A stretch of 21,523 bases of DNA, taken from NCBI GenBank assembly GCA_027858145.1, contig JAQIDF010000163.1, forward strand, positions 1 through 21,523. The letters run 5' to 3'. Position 1 is the first letter of the stretch, and the number at the start of each line of letters is the position of its first letter. Of this stretch, positions 1 through 9,066 are shown in pieces. Source of the stretch: Prolixibacteraceae bacterium (lineage in GTDB: Bacteria; Bacteroidota; Bacteroidia; Bacteroidales; Prolixibacteraceae). Below the pieces are notes generated by a model that saw nothing but the letters and a program-made list of their open reading frames with translations, did no database searches and had not been told where the DNA came from. A program made the translations under genes and the position numbers.

Positions 1-2096
1 ACATTGTTTCCTGTAAACGTTCCGGGCAATACCATCTCGGAGCCGGCACTATTTCCGCTTTCCATAATGAGTTTCACATCACCTTCGAGCACAACAGGTG
101 CGGTAAGTGTAAAGCCTGATCCACCGGTGTTGTACCGAAAAGATGTACCATCGTGCATATAAATAATTCCGGTACACACATGATCACTTCCCCTAAGCCT
201 CATATTTCCGTTTGCTGTGATGACAATATCGGCTGCAAACGGCGTAGAAGTAGTCTCCATCTCGACATCGCAATAAACCGTTTCACCTGCTTCAGGGAGC
301 AAAGCGGGTACAAAATGGGCCGGATTGTCCCAGTTGCCATTATCCCCCCCGATAAAAGTAAATTCGCCTGGGCGGCCAACAAGCACCTCCCCTTCACCGT
401 TAATCAACTCCGGATTGGTTTGTGATGTGTACGAAGCAACAGGCTGCATAACTTCATCAATAAAAAATTCGCTTGTTGTTAATGTTGCTGAAAGGTTCAA
501 TTGTGCACTACTGCTAACTATTAATTTAGATGTAGGTTGAAATGCAAGTGAATGGCTGACTGTAAACACAGCTTCAGCTTCAACTTCAGTGTATCCCTTG
601 CCAAGTGAGCTTTCTGCTGCCCCCTCAACTTCGCCTTCTTTTACCAGTATGTCACCCGAAAATCCGGAATTGTTTCCATTCAGGATTAATCTCCCGGATC
701 CGGTTTTAATTAACTTGTGTACACCAGTCAATGTGGCATCGAGCGTTAATACACCTTCGACATCAAAAAACAAGGTATCCTTCGTAGCAATTTTACCACC
801 AAGGATTATCTCGTTTTCAGTATAGATTACAGAAGCATTTACTGCAATATAATCGGCCACACTATTTTCAGCTATATTAATAACAGAATTATTGTTTAAA
901 TTCAGGTCGGCACTAAATGTACCACCAATGGCCGTAATTGTATCGGTGCCATTAACATTGGCAATTTCGCCAGCAACCGGCACACCTTCGGGCGACCAAT
1001 TGGCCCCGTTACTCCAGCTTTTATCATCGCCATTAGCCGTGAAGGTGTAGCTTTGCACCATGGGCTCTTCGGCTGAAGGATCCCAACCATCGTTTCCGGC
1101 AAGCACTTTTGCAGCGGTATATTCCAGCGCCTCCCCGTCGGTTAATGCACGCAATCCTGCCCAATTGGCACGACCGCTCATTTCGGCACCATCGCCGGTA
1201 TTTTTATATTCGTATAAATGCAACTTCGTACTAGTTGGCGCATAATCCATGTGCCAGATATCGCCCCAGCCCTCGGGGTGTATCATGCCGGTCATGTTAC
1301 AATACAACCAGACAACCTTAGGGTAGTTATGCCATGGCCGTCCCAGTCTTATTTTCGACCCATCGTCGCCGGCACGGGGGCTGTCATTGGCATAAGTTAT
1401 ATCGCATTCATAAAAAACGTAACCATATTGCTGCGATTCTCCGGTTGAAGGAGCTGTAATCCATCCTCCACCCCAGCTGCGGATTTCACATTGGTCGAAA
1501 AAAGCAATACCCCCGCCATAAATATAATCAGTACGCCCAACAACGAGACAGTTTTTAAAATACGAGCGGTTTCCGTCGCTCCACAGGTAAATTGTATCCT
1601 GGTAACCTTCGAGGTTACAATTTATAAAAACCACTTTATCGGCACGTACGGTTATGGCCTGTGCTTGCCCAACCGGACCTGCAGTATTGCGAATGGTAAT
1701 ATTTTCGGCTTTAAAACCATCGCCGTGTATGGTAAGCGTAGCCGAGGTACGAATGTTATCCCCGCTCCAGAGTACTGCATCTTCAGCCGGGCATTTACCA
1801 TCGGAGCAATCGTAAATGTGATAACTGATTATCGTTTCGTCGCGGCTTTCGCCAACGATCGTAATATTTTTCTTATCGGAAGGCACCATTAACTTTTCAG
1901 AATCGTAAGTACCCCGCTTAATATAAATTATTGTTTGACGGCTGTTATTGGAAGGAACCGCATCGATAGCATCCTGAATTTTATTGAAGTCGCCGCTATC
2001 ATCGAGTGCTACTACGATATCGGCATTGATCGAATTCTGAGCATAAGCAGAAAAGGATAGTAGAATTGAAAATACTATGAAATAAAGCTTTGACAT
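1..2096 (-). CDS. Pectin methylesterase (CE8) with long beta-repeat C-terminal region, 3' end cut by window edge
   Basis: The reading frame is open from an ATG at 2096 to the window edge, giving 698 codons with no stop. Residues 1-20 form a type I signal peptide (cleavage after AYAQ or AYA). Residues 25-340 are a CE8 pectinesterase right-handed beta-helix, which removes methyl esters from homogalacturonan. The active-site set is complete: Q146 (QAITV), Q166-D167 in GYQDTIY, D190 in GRTDYIYG, and R253-W255 in LGRPW. From about residue 350 the enzyme domain gives way to a secreted beta-rich region. It contains two W-rich, AGE-containing segments (about 355-388 and 580-612) flanking a stretch near 460-492 that fits the autotransporter-associated beta-strand repeat (KTGSGRLILNG...GDILVKEG). 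The total length exceeds twice that of a bare CE8. It is the last visible gene of the PUL operon, separated from the previous one by a strong hairpin. A secretion or anchoring domain may lie beyond the edge. The CE8 assignment is very safe; the role of the C-terminal region is unknown. Confidence 0.93.
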   Translation of the reverse strand, partial: MSKLYFIVFSILLSFSAYAQNSINADIVVALDDSGDFNKIQDAIDAVPSNNSRQTIIYIKRGTYDSEKLMVPSDKKNITIVGESRDETIISYHIYDCSDGKCPAEDAVLWSGDNIRTSATLTIHGDGFKAENITIRNTAGPVGQAQAITVRADKVVFINCNLEGYQDTIYLWSDGNRSYFKNCLVVGRTDYIYGGGIAFFDQCEIRSWGGGWITAPSTGESQQYGYVFYECDITYANDSPRAGDDGSKIRLGRPWHNYPKVVWLYCNMTGMIHPEGWGDIWHMDYAPTSTKLHLYEYKNTGDGAEMSGRANWAGLRALTDGEALEYTAAKVLAGNDGWDPSAEEPMVQSYTFTANGDDKSWSNGANWSPEGVPVAGEIANVNGTDTITAIGGTFSADLNLNNNSVINIAENSVADYIAVNASVIYTENEIILGGKIATKDTLFFDVEGVLTLDATLTGVHKLIKTGSGRLILNGNNSGFSGDILVKEGEVEGAAESSLGKGYTEVEAEAVFTVSHSLAFQPTSKLIVSSSAQLNLSATLTTSEFFIDEVMQPVASYTSQTNPELINGEGEVLVGRPGEFTFIGGDNGNWDNPAHFVPALLPEAGETVYCDVEMETTSTPFAADIVITANGNMRLRGSDHVCTGIIYMHDGTSFRYNTGGSGFTLTAPVVLEGDVKLIMESGNSAGSEMVLPGTFTGNN

Positions 2097-2140
2097 TCGT
2101 TTTTATTTAAGGTTAATTAGGCAAAAGGTGTTTAAAATAA

Positions 2141-2180
2141 GGTAGCGAAGCCCCGCGAAACCACGCGGGAGCTTCGTACC
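2141..2180 (-). terminator. Strong GC-rich hairpin between two PUL genes
   Basis: GGTAGCGAAGCCCCGCG (2141-2157) and CGCGGGAGCTTCGTACC (2164-2180) pair around a six-base loop, with one bulged base on each arm. The pairing extends outwards by TAA/TTA. In the minus (gene) direction the stem is followed by TTATTTTAAA, a T-rich but imperfect tail. It lies 69 nt after the stop of the DUF4957/DUF5123 gene and 45 nt before the esterase start. It could be an intrinsic (partial) terminator that lowers esterase expression, an mRNA-stabilizing 3' structure, or a dispersed palindromic repeat. A small second dyad, CCGGA-TTAT-TCCGG, sits at 2223-2236, nearer the stop codon. The 152-nt gap contains no convincing gene. 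Confidence 0.55.
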
Positions 2181-2248
2181 TTAAATAAAAAGACTAACCA
2201 GTATTTTATTTATTATGAACAGCCGGATTATTCCGGTAAAAAATTCAA

Positions 2249-3886
2249 TTACAAGCCAGATCTCCAACGTGGGTCACCACTGTCAGATTTTCCCTGGAAT
2301 GCATTATCGTTGATATTGTAATCAAGGGCAACATACGGGTCAACCCACAACTGTGCAGCCGTTCCGCTGTACAGGAATGAAGGGAATGCCGGTATTTCAT
2401 TACCTGAGAATTCAAGATCAGAAGTAGCATAGGTATTCTTTATGTCGAATACTGTATTTGGCATACCATCGAAACCTTTAACTGCATACGTTTCTTCATT
2501 ATCCATATCCCAGCCGTGTCCCCAAATGGTATTATGAATTTTTACACCATTAAGTACATCATTGTTACCGTCGCCACCGCGCCATCTGAACATCTGGCGG
2601 CCTACATCAGGCACTTCATTTAACGTACATCCGTCCATAGTGATGGAGTTTGAATTAGAACGACTAACGAGGAAATACTGAATTTTAGAAAACGTTGAGT
2701 TGCTTAGTACGATATCGCCAACCGACCAGGTATCTTTATCAACTGTAAGCACACCATAGCCATTGATACTGTCAACCACACAATCGTTCAGTTTGTATAA
2801 ACCAATATGACCTTCACCACCTTTCATACGGCATATACCTCTCAATGAATGAATGCGGCATGACTCGAAAGAAATTTCGTCAACCGTACTTGATTTATCG
2901 ATATTGAACACGTAGTTTCCGCCAAAATCACCATGGAAAGAGATATTCTCGAAAGTTATGGCAGCAATAGCAGAACCTTCAACTGTGCGAAAGTTTGAAC
3001 CACATTCGATAATTGGTAATGACTGAACAAAGCTGTAACCACTTACAAAGTGTGCCGATTTTGAGAATTCAAAACCACCTGCATTGTAAGTTTTACCACC
3101 TTCGAGTAGAATGTAAGCACCCTCAGGGGCATCGGCAAGAGCTGCTGCAAGTGTATCGGGATTATCGGTACCGGTTAAATCGATAACGTTTTCGCCCAAT
3201 TCGAGTGCAGGTTTTGTTGTATAAACCTCCCAGCCACGAAGCTCTCCATCGCTGTAAATAGCTATCTGATATTCAGTTGCCGGTTCCAAGCCATCAACAA
3301 TTTTCTCCTCGGCAGCACGGTCTTCTTCAGCTACCTCAAACTCCGATATTGGAGAAGTTAAGCGCTCATCATCAATAGTATATACCTTAATACCTGTAAT
3401 GGGTTTCCCTACCGGGGTCCATAATACTTTAGCTCTGGTATCGGTTACGTCAAACACCCCGGGAACACCCTGATTTGACGGATACTTTTGAGTACGCACG
3501 CTACCCAAAAATGAAGGTTTACTGTTATAGTCGTCTGCATCGGCAATAGCTGTTACCTGAATTTGGTAAATAGTAAACCACAGCAGCTCTTCATTTGTAA
3601 GCGTTTTGTCAATTACAAAATAATTGGTATCGGTTGAAAAAGAGTAATCAACTGTTACAAACGAATCGCGGCTTACTTCAACAAAATACTCTTCGGCCGC
3701 TTTCATTTTACCCAGTTCAACAATGATGGAATTCTCAACTGACATCAACCCTTCTTCGTTATTCAGTACCGGCTGAAACAACCGGGTACGCGGATATTCT
3801 TTTTCTTCTTCACAAGCATTAAGAACAAATAATCCTGTAACGAAGAAAAACATCAGCATTATAATATTTGATTTATTGATCTTCAT
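2249..3886 (-). CDS. Surface lipoprotein with DUF4957 and DUF5123-like beta-helix domains
   Basis: This is a 545-residue predicted lipoprotein. A hydrophobic segment leads to the lipobox VLNAC (C25), followed by EEEKE, an acidic stretch typical of Bacteroidetes surface-exposed lipoproteins. Residues about 30-225 look like one or two fibronectin type III-like modules (for example GLEPATEYQIAIYSDG). Residues about 235-390 resemble DUF4957: an ENVIDL...LAAALADAPEGAYILLEGG start, then beta-helix rungs such as ITFENISFHG. The C-terminal part (about 390-545) resembles DUF5123 and ends in the characteristic GDPRW. Proteins of this layout are encoded beside SusC/SusD in pectin PULs. They are usually treated as surface glycan-binding proteins or non-catalytic pectate-lyase-fold proteins. 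No catalytic residue set is recognizable, so binding is inferred rather than seen. It starts 33 nt after the SusD stop. The domain names rest on recognition by eye. Confidence 0.85.
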   Translation of the reverse strand: MKINKSNIIMLMFFFVTGLFVLNACEEEKEYPRTRLFQPVLNNEEGLMSVENSIIVELGKMKAAEEYFVEVSRDSFVTVDYSFSTDTNYFVIDKTLTNEELLWFTIYQIQVTAIADADDYNSKPSFLGSVRTQKYPSNQGVPGVFDVTDTRAKVLWTPVGKPITGIKVYTIDDERLTSPISEFEVAEEDRAAEEKIVDGLEPATEYQIAIYSDGELRGWEVYTTKPALELGENVIDLTGTDNPDTLAAALADAPEGAYILLEGGKTYNAGGFEFSKSAHFVSGYSFVQSLPIIECGSNFRTVEGSAIAAITFENISFHGDFGGNYVFNIDKSSTVDEISFESCRIHSLRGICRMKGGEGHIGLYKLNDCVVDSINGYGVLTVDKDTWSVGDIVLSNSTFSKIQYFLVSRSNSNSITMDGCTLNEVPDVGRQMFRWRGGDGNNDVLNGVKIHNTIWGHGWDMDNEETYAVKGFDGMPNTVFDIKNTYATSDLEFSGNEIPAFPSFLYSGTAAQLWVDPYVALDYNINDNAFQGKSDSGDPRWRSGL

Positions 3887-3919
3887 TTTATTCAGTTTTA
3901 AAAATTAACATTTCGGTTA

Positions 3920-5713
3920 TTAAAATCCATAACCATCGTTTTTCAACAACCCTTTACTGTTATCAATTCCGGTAGTTGGGATTGGGAAAATGTAACGTAC
4001 CGGATAAGTATAGTTTTCCCAGTCGCGGGTTATCCACTCCTGGTATGTACCTGTTTCTTCGTCAACAAGTGAAATTAACCATGACTGGCGTTCCCATGTG
4101 TCATCAGGGGCACCCAGTACTTTTTCAAACTTGTTGTAAATATCAAGCTCACCACTTTCGTTAATTTTGGTGTATAAATAATCAGGATATTGTCCGGTTC
4201 CGGCCTGTGCATTATCAGCCATTTGTTTAGTACCTTCAACAGTTTCCTGCACTTTTTCGTGATACAGGTTCCAGCGGATCAATTCGTATTTACGGATCAT
4301 TTCTCCACCAAACTCCCATGCACGTTCATCAACAATAGCATTAAAGAAACGCTCTTTGCTTGCAGTTGCATTGGCAATATAAGCATCTACTTTGTCTGCC
4401 CAGTCGGCTGCGTCGAAAGCACGCTGACGCACACGGCGGAAGGCTTCAATTGCTGAATCGGTTGGCCCGTTCAGTTCGTTTTCAGCTTCGGCATACATCA
4501 ACAGCACATCGGCATAACGCATCATTGGCCAGTTAATACCTGTACCTTTATCGGTTGAAGGTCCCGGAGGCGTGTCCATAAAGTGGCGACTCCATTTACC
4601 TTGTGAAATATTGAAAGCACTTGAACTAACCAGCTCTTGCTGAAAATCTTCGTTGATCTTATAAAACCCACAGGTAACATCGAAGCGCTCATCCTTTACA
4701 TCAAATGAGTACACGTATGTAGGTGGCATGGCCATATAGTTTCCACCACTTCCGTAAGGATGGTTACCGCGTTCAACATCAATACCGATGTTCCAGCCGA
4801 CGTCGCCTTCACCAACAGCAAAAGGCACTTCAAACAAAACCTCATCGTTAACCGGGGCAATAAATTTGCACTGGTTCATGAATATTTGTCTGAAATCGTC
4901 AGGCAGCTCACGATCTTTAAGGTCAATCAATTTCTTTGTATAATCTTTGGCAATCTGGTAATATTCCAGATAGTCATCTTTGCGCTCCATCTGCATTTCG
5001 GGTGTTAAATAATACCCGCCACGTTGTAGAGCCAAACGGGCAATCATACTCAGCGTATATTCGCGGTTAATTTGCTCAATACCAAACTGACAATCTTCGG
5101 CCCATTTCATATCCTCTTCAATATCGATCATGTCCTGAATTAACTGTGATAGGATTTCGTTACGATCGACTTTAGGCAGATTAAATTCAACATCTACCCC
5201 GGGTGCATGTGTTGAAAAAGGTACATCTCCAAAGTAAAATGTTAGCATACTGTACCAGTAAGCGCGTAATGTATAGGCTTCGCCCAGTAAGTGGTTCATT
5301 TCATCGGCCAGTGCAACATCATCACTTCCAAAAGCTTCGCTGTTTTGAATACCTTCGATAGCAATATTACAGTCGCGGATAGCCTGATATCCTATTTCCC
5401 ATACATATTCAAGGTCGCCATTATTTTCGCGGGCATCGAGCCTCCAAATCTGGTAGCGTGCCCCGTCGCTTGATCCACCAGCATGTTCAATATCGGTACA
5501 ACCGGTCATGTTGTTCGACAAGCGTGAGCGGAAACCATCGTGGCTAAAGTGCACATAAGCAGCATTCATAGCTTTGCGCGCATCTTCGGCATTTGAGAAG
5601 ATGTAGTTTTGATCGAACGTTGATATTGACTCCGGATCCAGAAAGTCCTGGCATGAAACGAAGGTCATAATCATGAACGATAATATGATGTGTTTGATTC
5701 TTATCATTTTCAT
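3920..5713 (-). CDS. SusD/RagB family outer-membrane glycan-binding lipoprotein
   Basis: This 597-residue lipoprotein has lipobox FVSC (C21) followed by QDFLDPES, the classic SusD start. The N-terminal TPR-like helices include NAEDARKAMNAAY (41-53) and GEAYTLRAYWY (144-154). The C-terminal SusD signature RYADVLLMYAEAE is at 399-411, and the length is normal for the family. SusD proteins form a lid on the SusC transporter and capture oligosaccharides at the cell surface. Because the operon also encodes CE8 and GH105 enzymes, the ligand is inferred to be a pectic oligosaccharide. The gene lies 37 nt downstream of SusC and 33 nt upstream of the DUF4957/DUF5123 lipoprotein, in one transcription unit. 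Two ATGs lie close together (5713 and 5707); the first is used here. No Shine-Dalgarno is visible, as is usual in this phylum. Confidence 0.96.
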   Translation of the reverse strand: MKMIRIKHIILSFMIMTFVSCQDFLDPESISTFDQNYIFSNAEDARKAMNAAYVHFSHDGFRSRLSNNMTGCTDIEHAGGSSDGARYQIWRLDARENNGDLEYVWEIGYQAIRDCNIAIEGIQNSEAFGSDDVALADEMNHLLGEAYTLRAYWYSMLTFYFGDVPFSTHAPGVDVEFNLPKVDRNEILSQLIQDMIDIEEDMKWAEDCQFGIEQINREYTLSMIARLALQRGGYYLTPEMQMERKDDYLEYYQIAKDYTKKLIDLKDRELPDDFRQIFMNQCKFIAPVNDEVLFEVPFAVGEGDVGWNIGIDVERGNHPYGSGGNYMAMPPTYVYSFDVKDERFDVTCGFYKINEDFQQELVSSSAFNISQGKWSRHFMDTPPGPSTDKGTGINWPMMRYADVLLMYAEAENELNGPTDSAIEAFRRVRQRAFDAADWADKVDAYIANATASKERFFNAIVDERAWEFGGEMIRKYELIRWNLYHEKVQETVEGTKQMADNAQAGTGQYPDYLYTKINESGELDIYNKFEKVLGAPDDTWERQSWLISLVDEETGTYQEWITRDWENYTYPVRYIFPIPTTGIDNSKGLLKNDGYGF

Positions 5714-5750
5714 CTCGTTAAATTTTATGAATTTATTTTCTTACTTACTT

Positions 5751-8700
5751 TTAGAATGTAACATTCACACCAAAGGTAAATGAACGACTACGTGGATAAG
5801 CCGAGAAATCAACTCCCGGAGTAAGTGCTGAATATGAACTGCTGCGGGTTGTACTAACCTCAGGGTCGTAACCCGAATATTTAGTCCAAACAAACAAGTT
5901 TGAACCCGAAGCATAAAAACGTAGTTGCGACATTCCAATACGCTGCGACACATTACGTGGCACGGTGTAGCCAATTGTAAGGGTATTCAAACGCAGATAT
6001 GAACCATCTTCAACACCAAAATCGGAGAAAACAGCGGTTGCCTGCCCGAAAGAGTTTGGTCCGTTCCACATTTCTTTGCCTTTGTTCATCTGGCGCAATT
6101 GCTCAAGATCGGTAACTACTTCGCCGGCAGTACCAGTGATTGAACCATCAACATCGATATACGTAAAACGCTTATCAGAGCTTTGACTGCTTAGCATGTT
6201 ACCAAACGAAGTACGGTAATACTGGTTGTATTCAATTTTACCTGTATTGTAAATATCGTTTCCAAACGACCAGTTAAACAACATCGACATATCGAAACCT
6301 TTGTAGATCATGTTTACACCAAAACCACCTGTAGCCAGCGGAAGTGCACTTCCGATAACTTCACGGTCGAGGCTGTTTATGGTAGAATCACCATTTATGT
6401 CTTTTATTTTCATATAACCAGGCTTAACATCATTAACACCCAGTGTTTGCTTAGCATCAGGAACTCCTTCTTTTAAAACATAAGTACCCGACACTTCGTC
6501 ATAACTTTCAAAATCGTCAACCGTATACATTCCGTCGTTGCGGTATCCGTACATCATACCAATAGTTTCGCCAACTTTAAGGTAGTAATCGTCGCGATCT
6601 TTAAGGTCGGTACTTGCCCAATTCGACTGGTAAAAACGTTCATCAGTGCCATCAAGTTCGTCGATATTGGCGCGGTTGATACCAAAGTTAACATTGGCCG
6701 AAAGGGTAAATTCATCCTGTTCAACAATGAAAGTATTCAAGCCCAGCTCGATACCTTTATTTGAAGTACTACCAATATTGTTCCACTGTGTTTCGAAACC
6801 TGAAATTGGAGAAATAGCCGACTGTATTAACAGGTCATTTGTTGTATTCTGGTACAAGTCGAGGCTACCATTGATACGACCGTTAAAAAGAACAAAGTCA
6901 AAACCAAGGTTACGGTTAACAGTTGTTTCCCAGCGGATGTCAGGGTTAAACAAGGTAGAACCATCGGGTGAATAGTATGCGTTATACTCGTTGGTTCCCA
7001 TACCCGGGCCATTGTTTGTGCTGGCATCGAAAAGGAATTTTGTTGAATTTGAAGGGATACGGTCGTTACCGGTTGTTCCTAAACTTAAACGAAGTTTCAG
7101 TTCATCAAAAACATCCATGTTCTTAATAAATTGTTCTTCCGACATTTTCCATCCCAATGCAACAGCAGGGAATACACCTACACGATTCTCCTTCGAAAAC
7201 TTACTTGATATATCGGAGCGCAAAGTGAATGTCAACAGGTACTTTTTGGCATACTGGTAATTCATACGACCGAAAAATGAAACCCGGTTATTATTGGTTG
7301 ACTCAGACGTAGAATAGGCAACAGTATTACCCAGCACCATGTTCGCGAACAACTCTTCAGGCTGCATCGATTCCCTGAAATTCTCAGTTCGGGCTGATGA
7401 ACGAAAACCACCACTTGAATAAATTTCATGGCCTAATAACACATTCAAATCATGTGCACCCATATCCGAAAAAATATAGTTAGCTGTATTTAACCAGCGA
7501 TATGAGAAATTATCGCGATTTTCCATTGTACCAAGCGGTAAGCTGTTCCCTTCCTGGCGCGACTGGCTGGTTAGCGGACCATAGTAACGAAGGCGTTCTT
7601 CGAATGTACGGCTGTCGGTATAAGTTGTTTTCAGGATAAGGTTCTTGAGCGGGTTCCATGTTAAACCTGCATTCAACACATAACGGTTTGTATTGCGCTG
7701 TCTCCAGTCTTGTTCGGCAAGGTCAAGCGGGTTAATCATGCTCAACAGGAATGACTGGTAATCGTCGGAAGAATCCACTTTATTCAGGTCGATTTCAAGC
7801 TCATCGGCAATACCATTCACCGGACGGGCAGTTATTACGTCGCGAACGCGCAACTGAGCACTACCCGATGTTCCGGCACCGTCAACCTTGGTATCGGTAA
7901 TACGGGCTGACGCGTCTAAGGTCAAATTGTCGGTAATTTTGTGGTTCAATTTAAAATTGATCACATTACGTTTGTAACCATTTCCAACCATAATACCTTG
8001 ATCGTTATTGTTGGTAAGACTCAGGTTAATTTTGGTTTTTTGGTTACCACCACTTACGCTAACGTTGTGCGATTGTGACAACTGGCTGCTTCCGAAAATT
8101 TCATCCTGCCAGTCGGTTGGTTCTTTGTACTTATATAGCTCAAGGTCATCGTATTTGCCGTAATACTTTTCAAAGTTTCTTAAATCGGCATCCGAACGCA
8201 TTTTAGCATGTTCATACTGAGCCATAACATACTCGTAAGGCTCAAGTACATCGAGCTTACGCTCCTGAGGCAGATGCCTCGATTGCAAATAGCCATTGTA
8301 CGAAACCGAAGTTTTTCCGGCTTTAGCGCTGCGAGTGGTTACAATAATCACACCATTGGCAGCCTGTGCACCATAAATAGCAGTAGAAGCAGCATCTTTA
8401 AGAACGTTAATACTTGTAATATCAGAAGGTGGGATATCGCGAATGGTTTCAACGATAAACCCGTCAACAACAAACAACGGAGAATTGTCCTGAGTGATAG
8501 AGCCACCACCACGAACACGAACAACGATCTCGGCATCGGGAGAACCGTCGGTCGTAGAGATATTCACACCCGGCAGCCGACCTTTTATAGCTTCGGCAGC
8601 ACTCGAAACCGGAATTTTTCTCAATTCTTCGCCCGAAATTGTAGCAATCGACCCGGTATTGTCTTTACGTTTCACACTACCATAACCAATGGCAACAACC

Positions 8701-9056
8701 TCATCGAGTTGTTTGGCATCAACTTTTAACTCTACATTAATCGTTGATTGGCCATCAACCGCAATTTCTTTGGTTTGATATCCAATAAATGAAAACTGAA
8801 GTGTAGCCGATTCCGGTACACTAATTTCAAACTCGCCATCGACATTGGTAACAGCCCCGTTGGTTGTTCCCTTCTCGATAACGTTAACACCGGGCAGGTA
8901 TTCCCCGGTCCGGGCATCTGTTACGGTACCTGAAACAGTAACACTCTGAGCATAAAGCACAGAAGTTGCCATAAACAAAAAGCCCATTACAAGAACTCCT
9001 ATACGCGAGAAAAACGCGCATAGTTTTTTTTGCTTTAGATTCATAAAATCTGTCAT
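5751..9056 (-). CDS. SusC/RagA family TonB-dependent outer-membrane transporter
   Basis: The protein has 1101 residues when started at the ATG at 9056. That start follows the GH105 stop by 10 nt; an in-frame longer version would overlap GH105 and give an implausible N-terminus. The ATG at 9044 (MNLKQKK...) is an equally good start and gives a more usual signal peptide ending in LYAQ. Domains in order are signal peptide (about 1-37), CarboxypepD-like beta-sandwich (40-110, VSGTVTDA...GVNVIEKGTTNG), TonB box DEVVAIGY (118-125), plug (about 130-250, with GRLPGV and VRGGGS and the LKDAASTAIYGAQAANGVI motif), then a large TonB-dependent beta-barrel ending in VNVTF with a C-terminal aromatic residue. 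It imports glycan oligomers across the outer membrane using TonB energy, with SusD as lid. Pectic oligosaccharides are inferred from the enzymes beside it. There is no N-terminal STN domain, so ECF sigma/anti-sigma control is not indicated. Confidence 0.96.
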   Translation of the reverse strand: MTDFMNLKQKKLCAFFSRIGVLVMGFLFMATSVLYAQSVTVSGTVTDARTGEYLPGVNVIEKGTTNGAVTNVDGEFEISVPESATLQFSFIGYQTKEIAVDGQSTINVELKVDAKQLDEVVAIGYGSVKRKDNTGSIATISGEELRKIPVSSAAEAIKGRLPGVNISTTDGSPDAEIVVRVRGGGSITQDNSPLFVVDGFIVETIRDIPPSDITSINVLKDAASTAIYGAQAANGVIIVTTRSAKAGKTSVSYNGYLQSRHLPQERKLDVLEPYEYVMAQYEHAKMRSDADLRNFEKYYGKYDDLELYKYKEPTDWQDEIFGSSQLSQSHNVSVSGGNQKTKINLSLTNNNDQGIMVGNGYKRNVINFKLNHKITDNLTLDASARITDTKVDGAGTSGSAQLRVRDVITARPVNGIADELEIDLNKVDSSDDYQSFLLSMINPLDLAEQDWRQRNTNRYVLNAGLTWNPLKNLILKTTYTDSRTFEERLRYYGPLTSQSRQEGNSLPLGTMENRDNFSYRWLNTANYIFSDMGAHDLNVLLGHEIYSSGGFRSSARTENFRESMQPEELFANMVLGNTVAYSTSESTNNNRVSFFGRMNYQYAKKYLLTFTLRSDISSKFSKENRVGVFPAVALGWKMSEEQFIKNMDVFDELKLRLSLGTTGNDRIPSNSTKFLFDASTNNGPGMGTNEYNAYYSPDGSTLFNPDIRWETTVNRNLGFDFVLFNGRINGSLDLYQNTTNDLLIQSAISPISGFETQWNNIGSTSNKGIELGLNTFIVEQDEFTLSANVNFGINRANIDELDGTDERFYQSNWASTDLKDRDDYYLKVGETIGMMYGYRNDGMYTVDDFESYDEVSGTYVLKEGVPDAKQTLGVNDVKPGYMKIKDINGDSTINSLDREVIGSALPLATGGFGVNMIYKGFDMSMLFNWSFGNDIYNTGKIEYNQYYRTSFGNMLSSQSSDKRFTYIDVDGSITGTAGEVVTDLEQLRQMNKGKEMWNGPNSFGQATAVFSDFGVEDGSYLRLNTLTIGYTVPRNVSQRIGMSQLRFYASGSNLFVWTKYSGYDPEVSTTRSSSYSALTPGVDFSAYPRSRSFTFGVNVTF

Positions 9057-9066
9057 AACATTTAGA

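Noticed and set aside
1491..1892. 133-residue open frame on the plus strand
   Set aside because: Antisense to the CE8 catalytic domain, whose frame carries all family motifs.
8208..8729. 173-residue open frame on the plus strand
   Set aside because: It lies wholly antisense inside the conserved plug region of SusC; its composition (many N, R, S) is that of a shadow frame.
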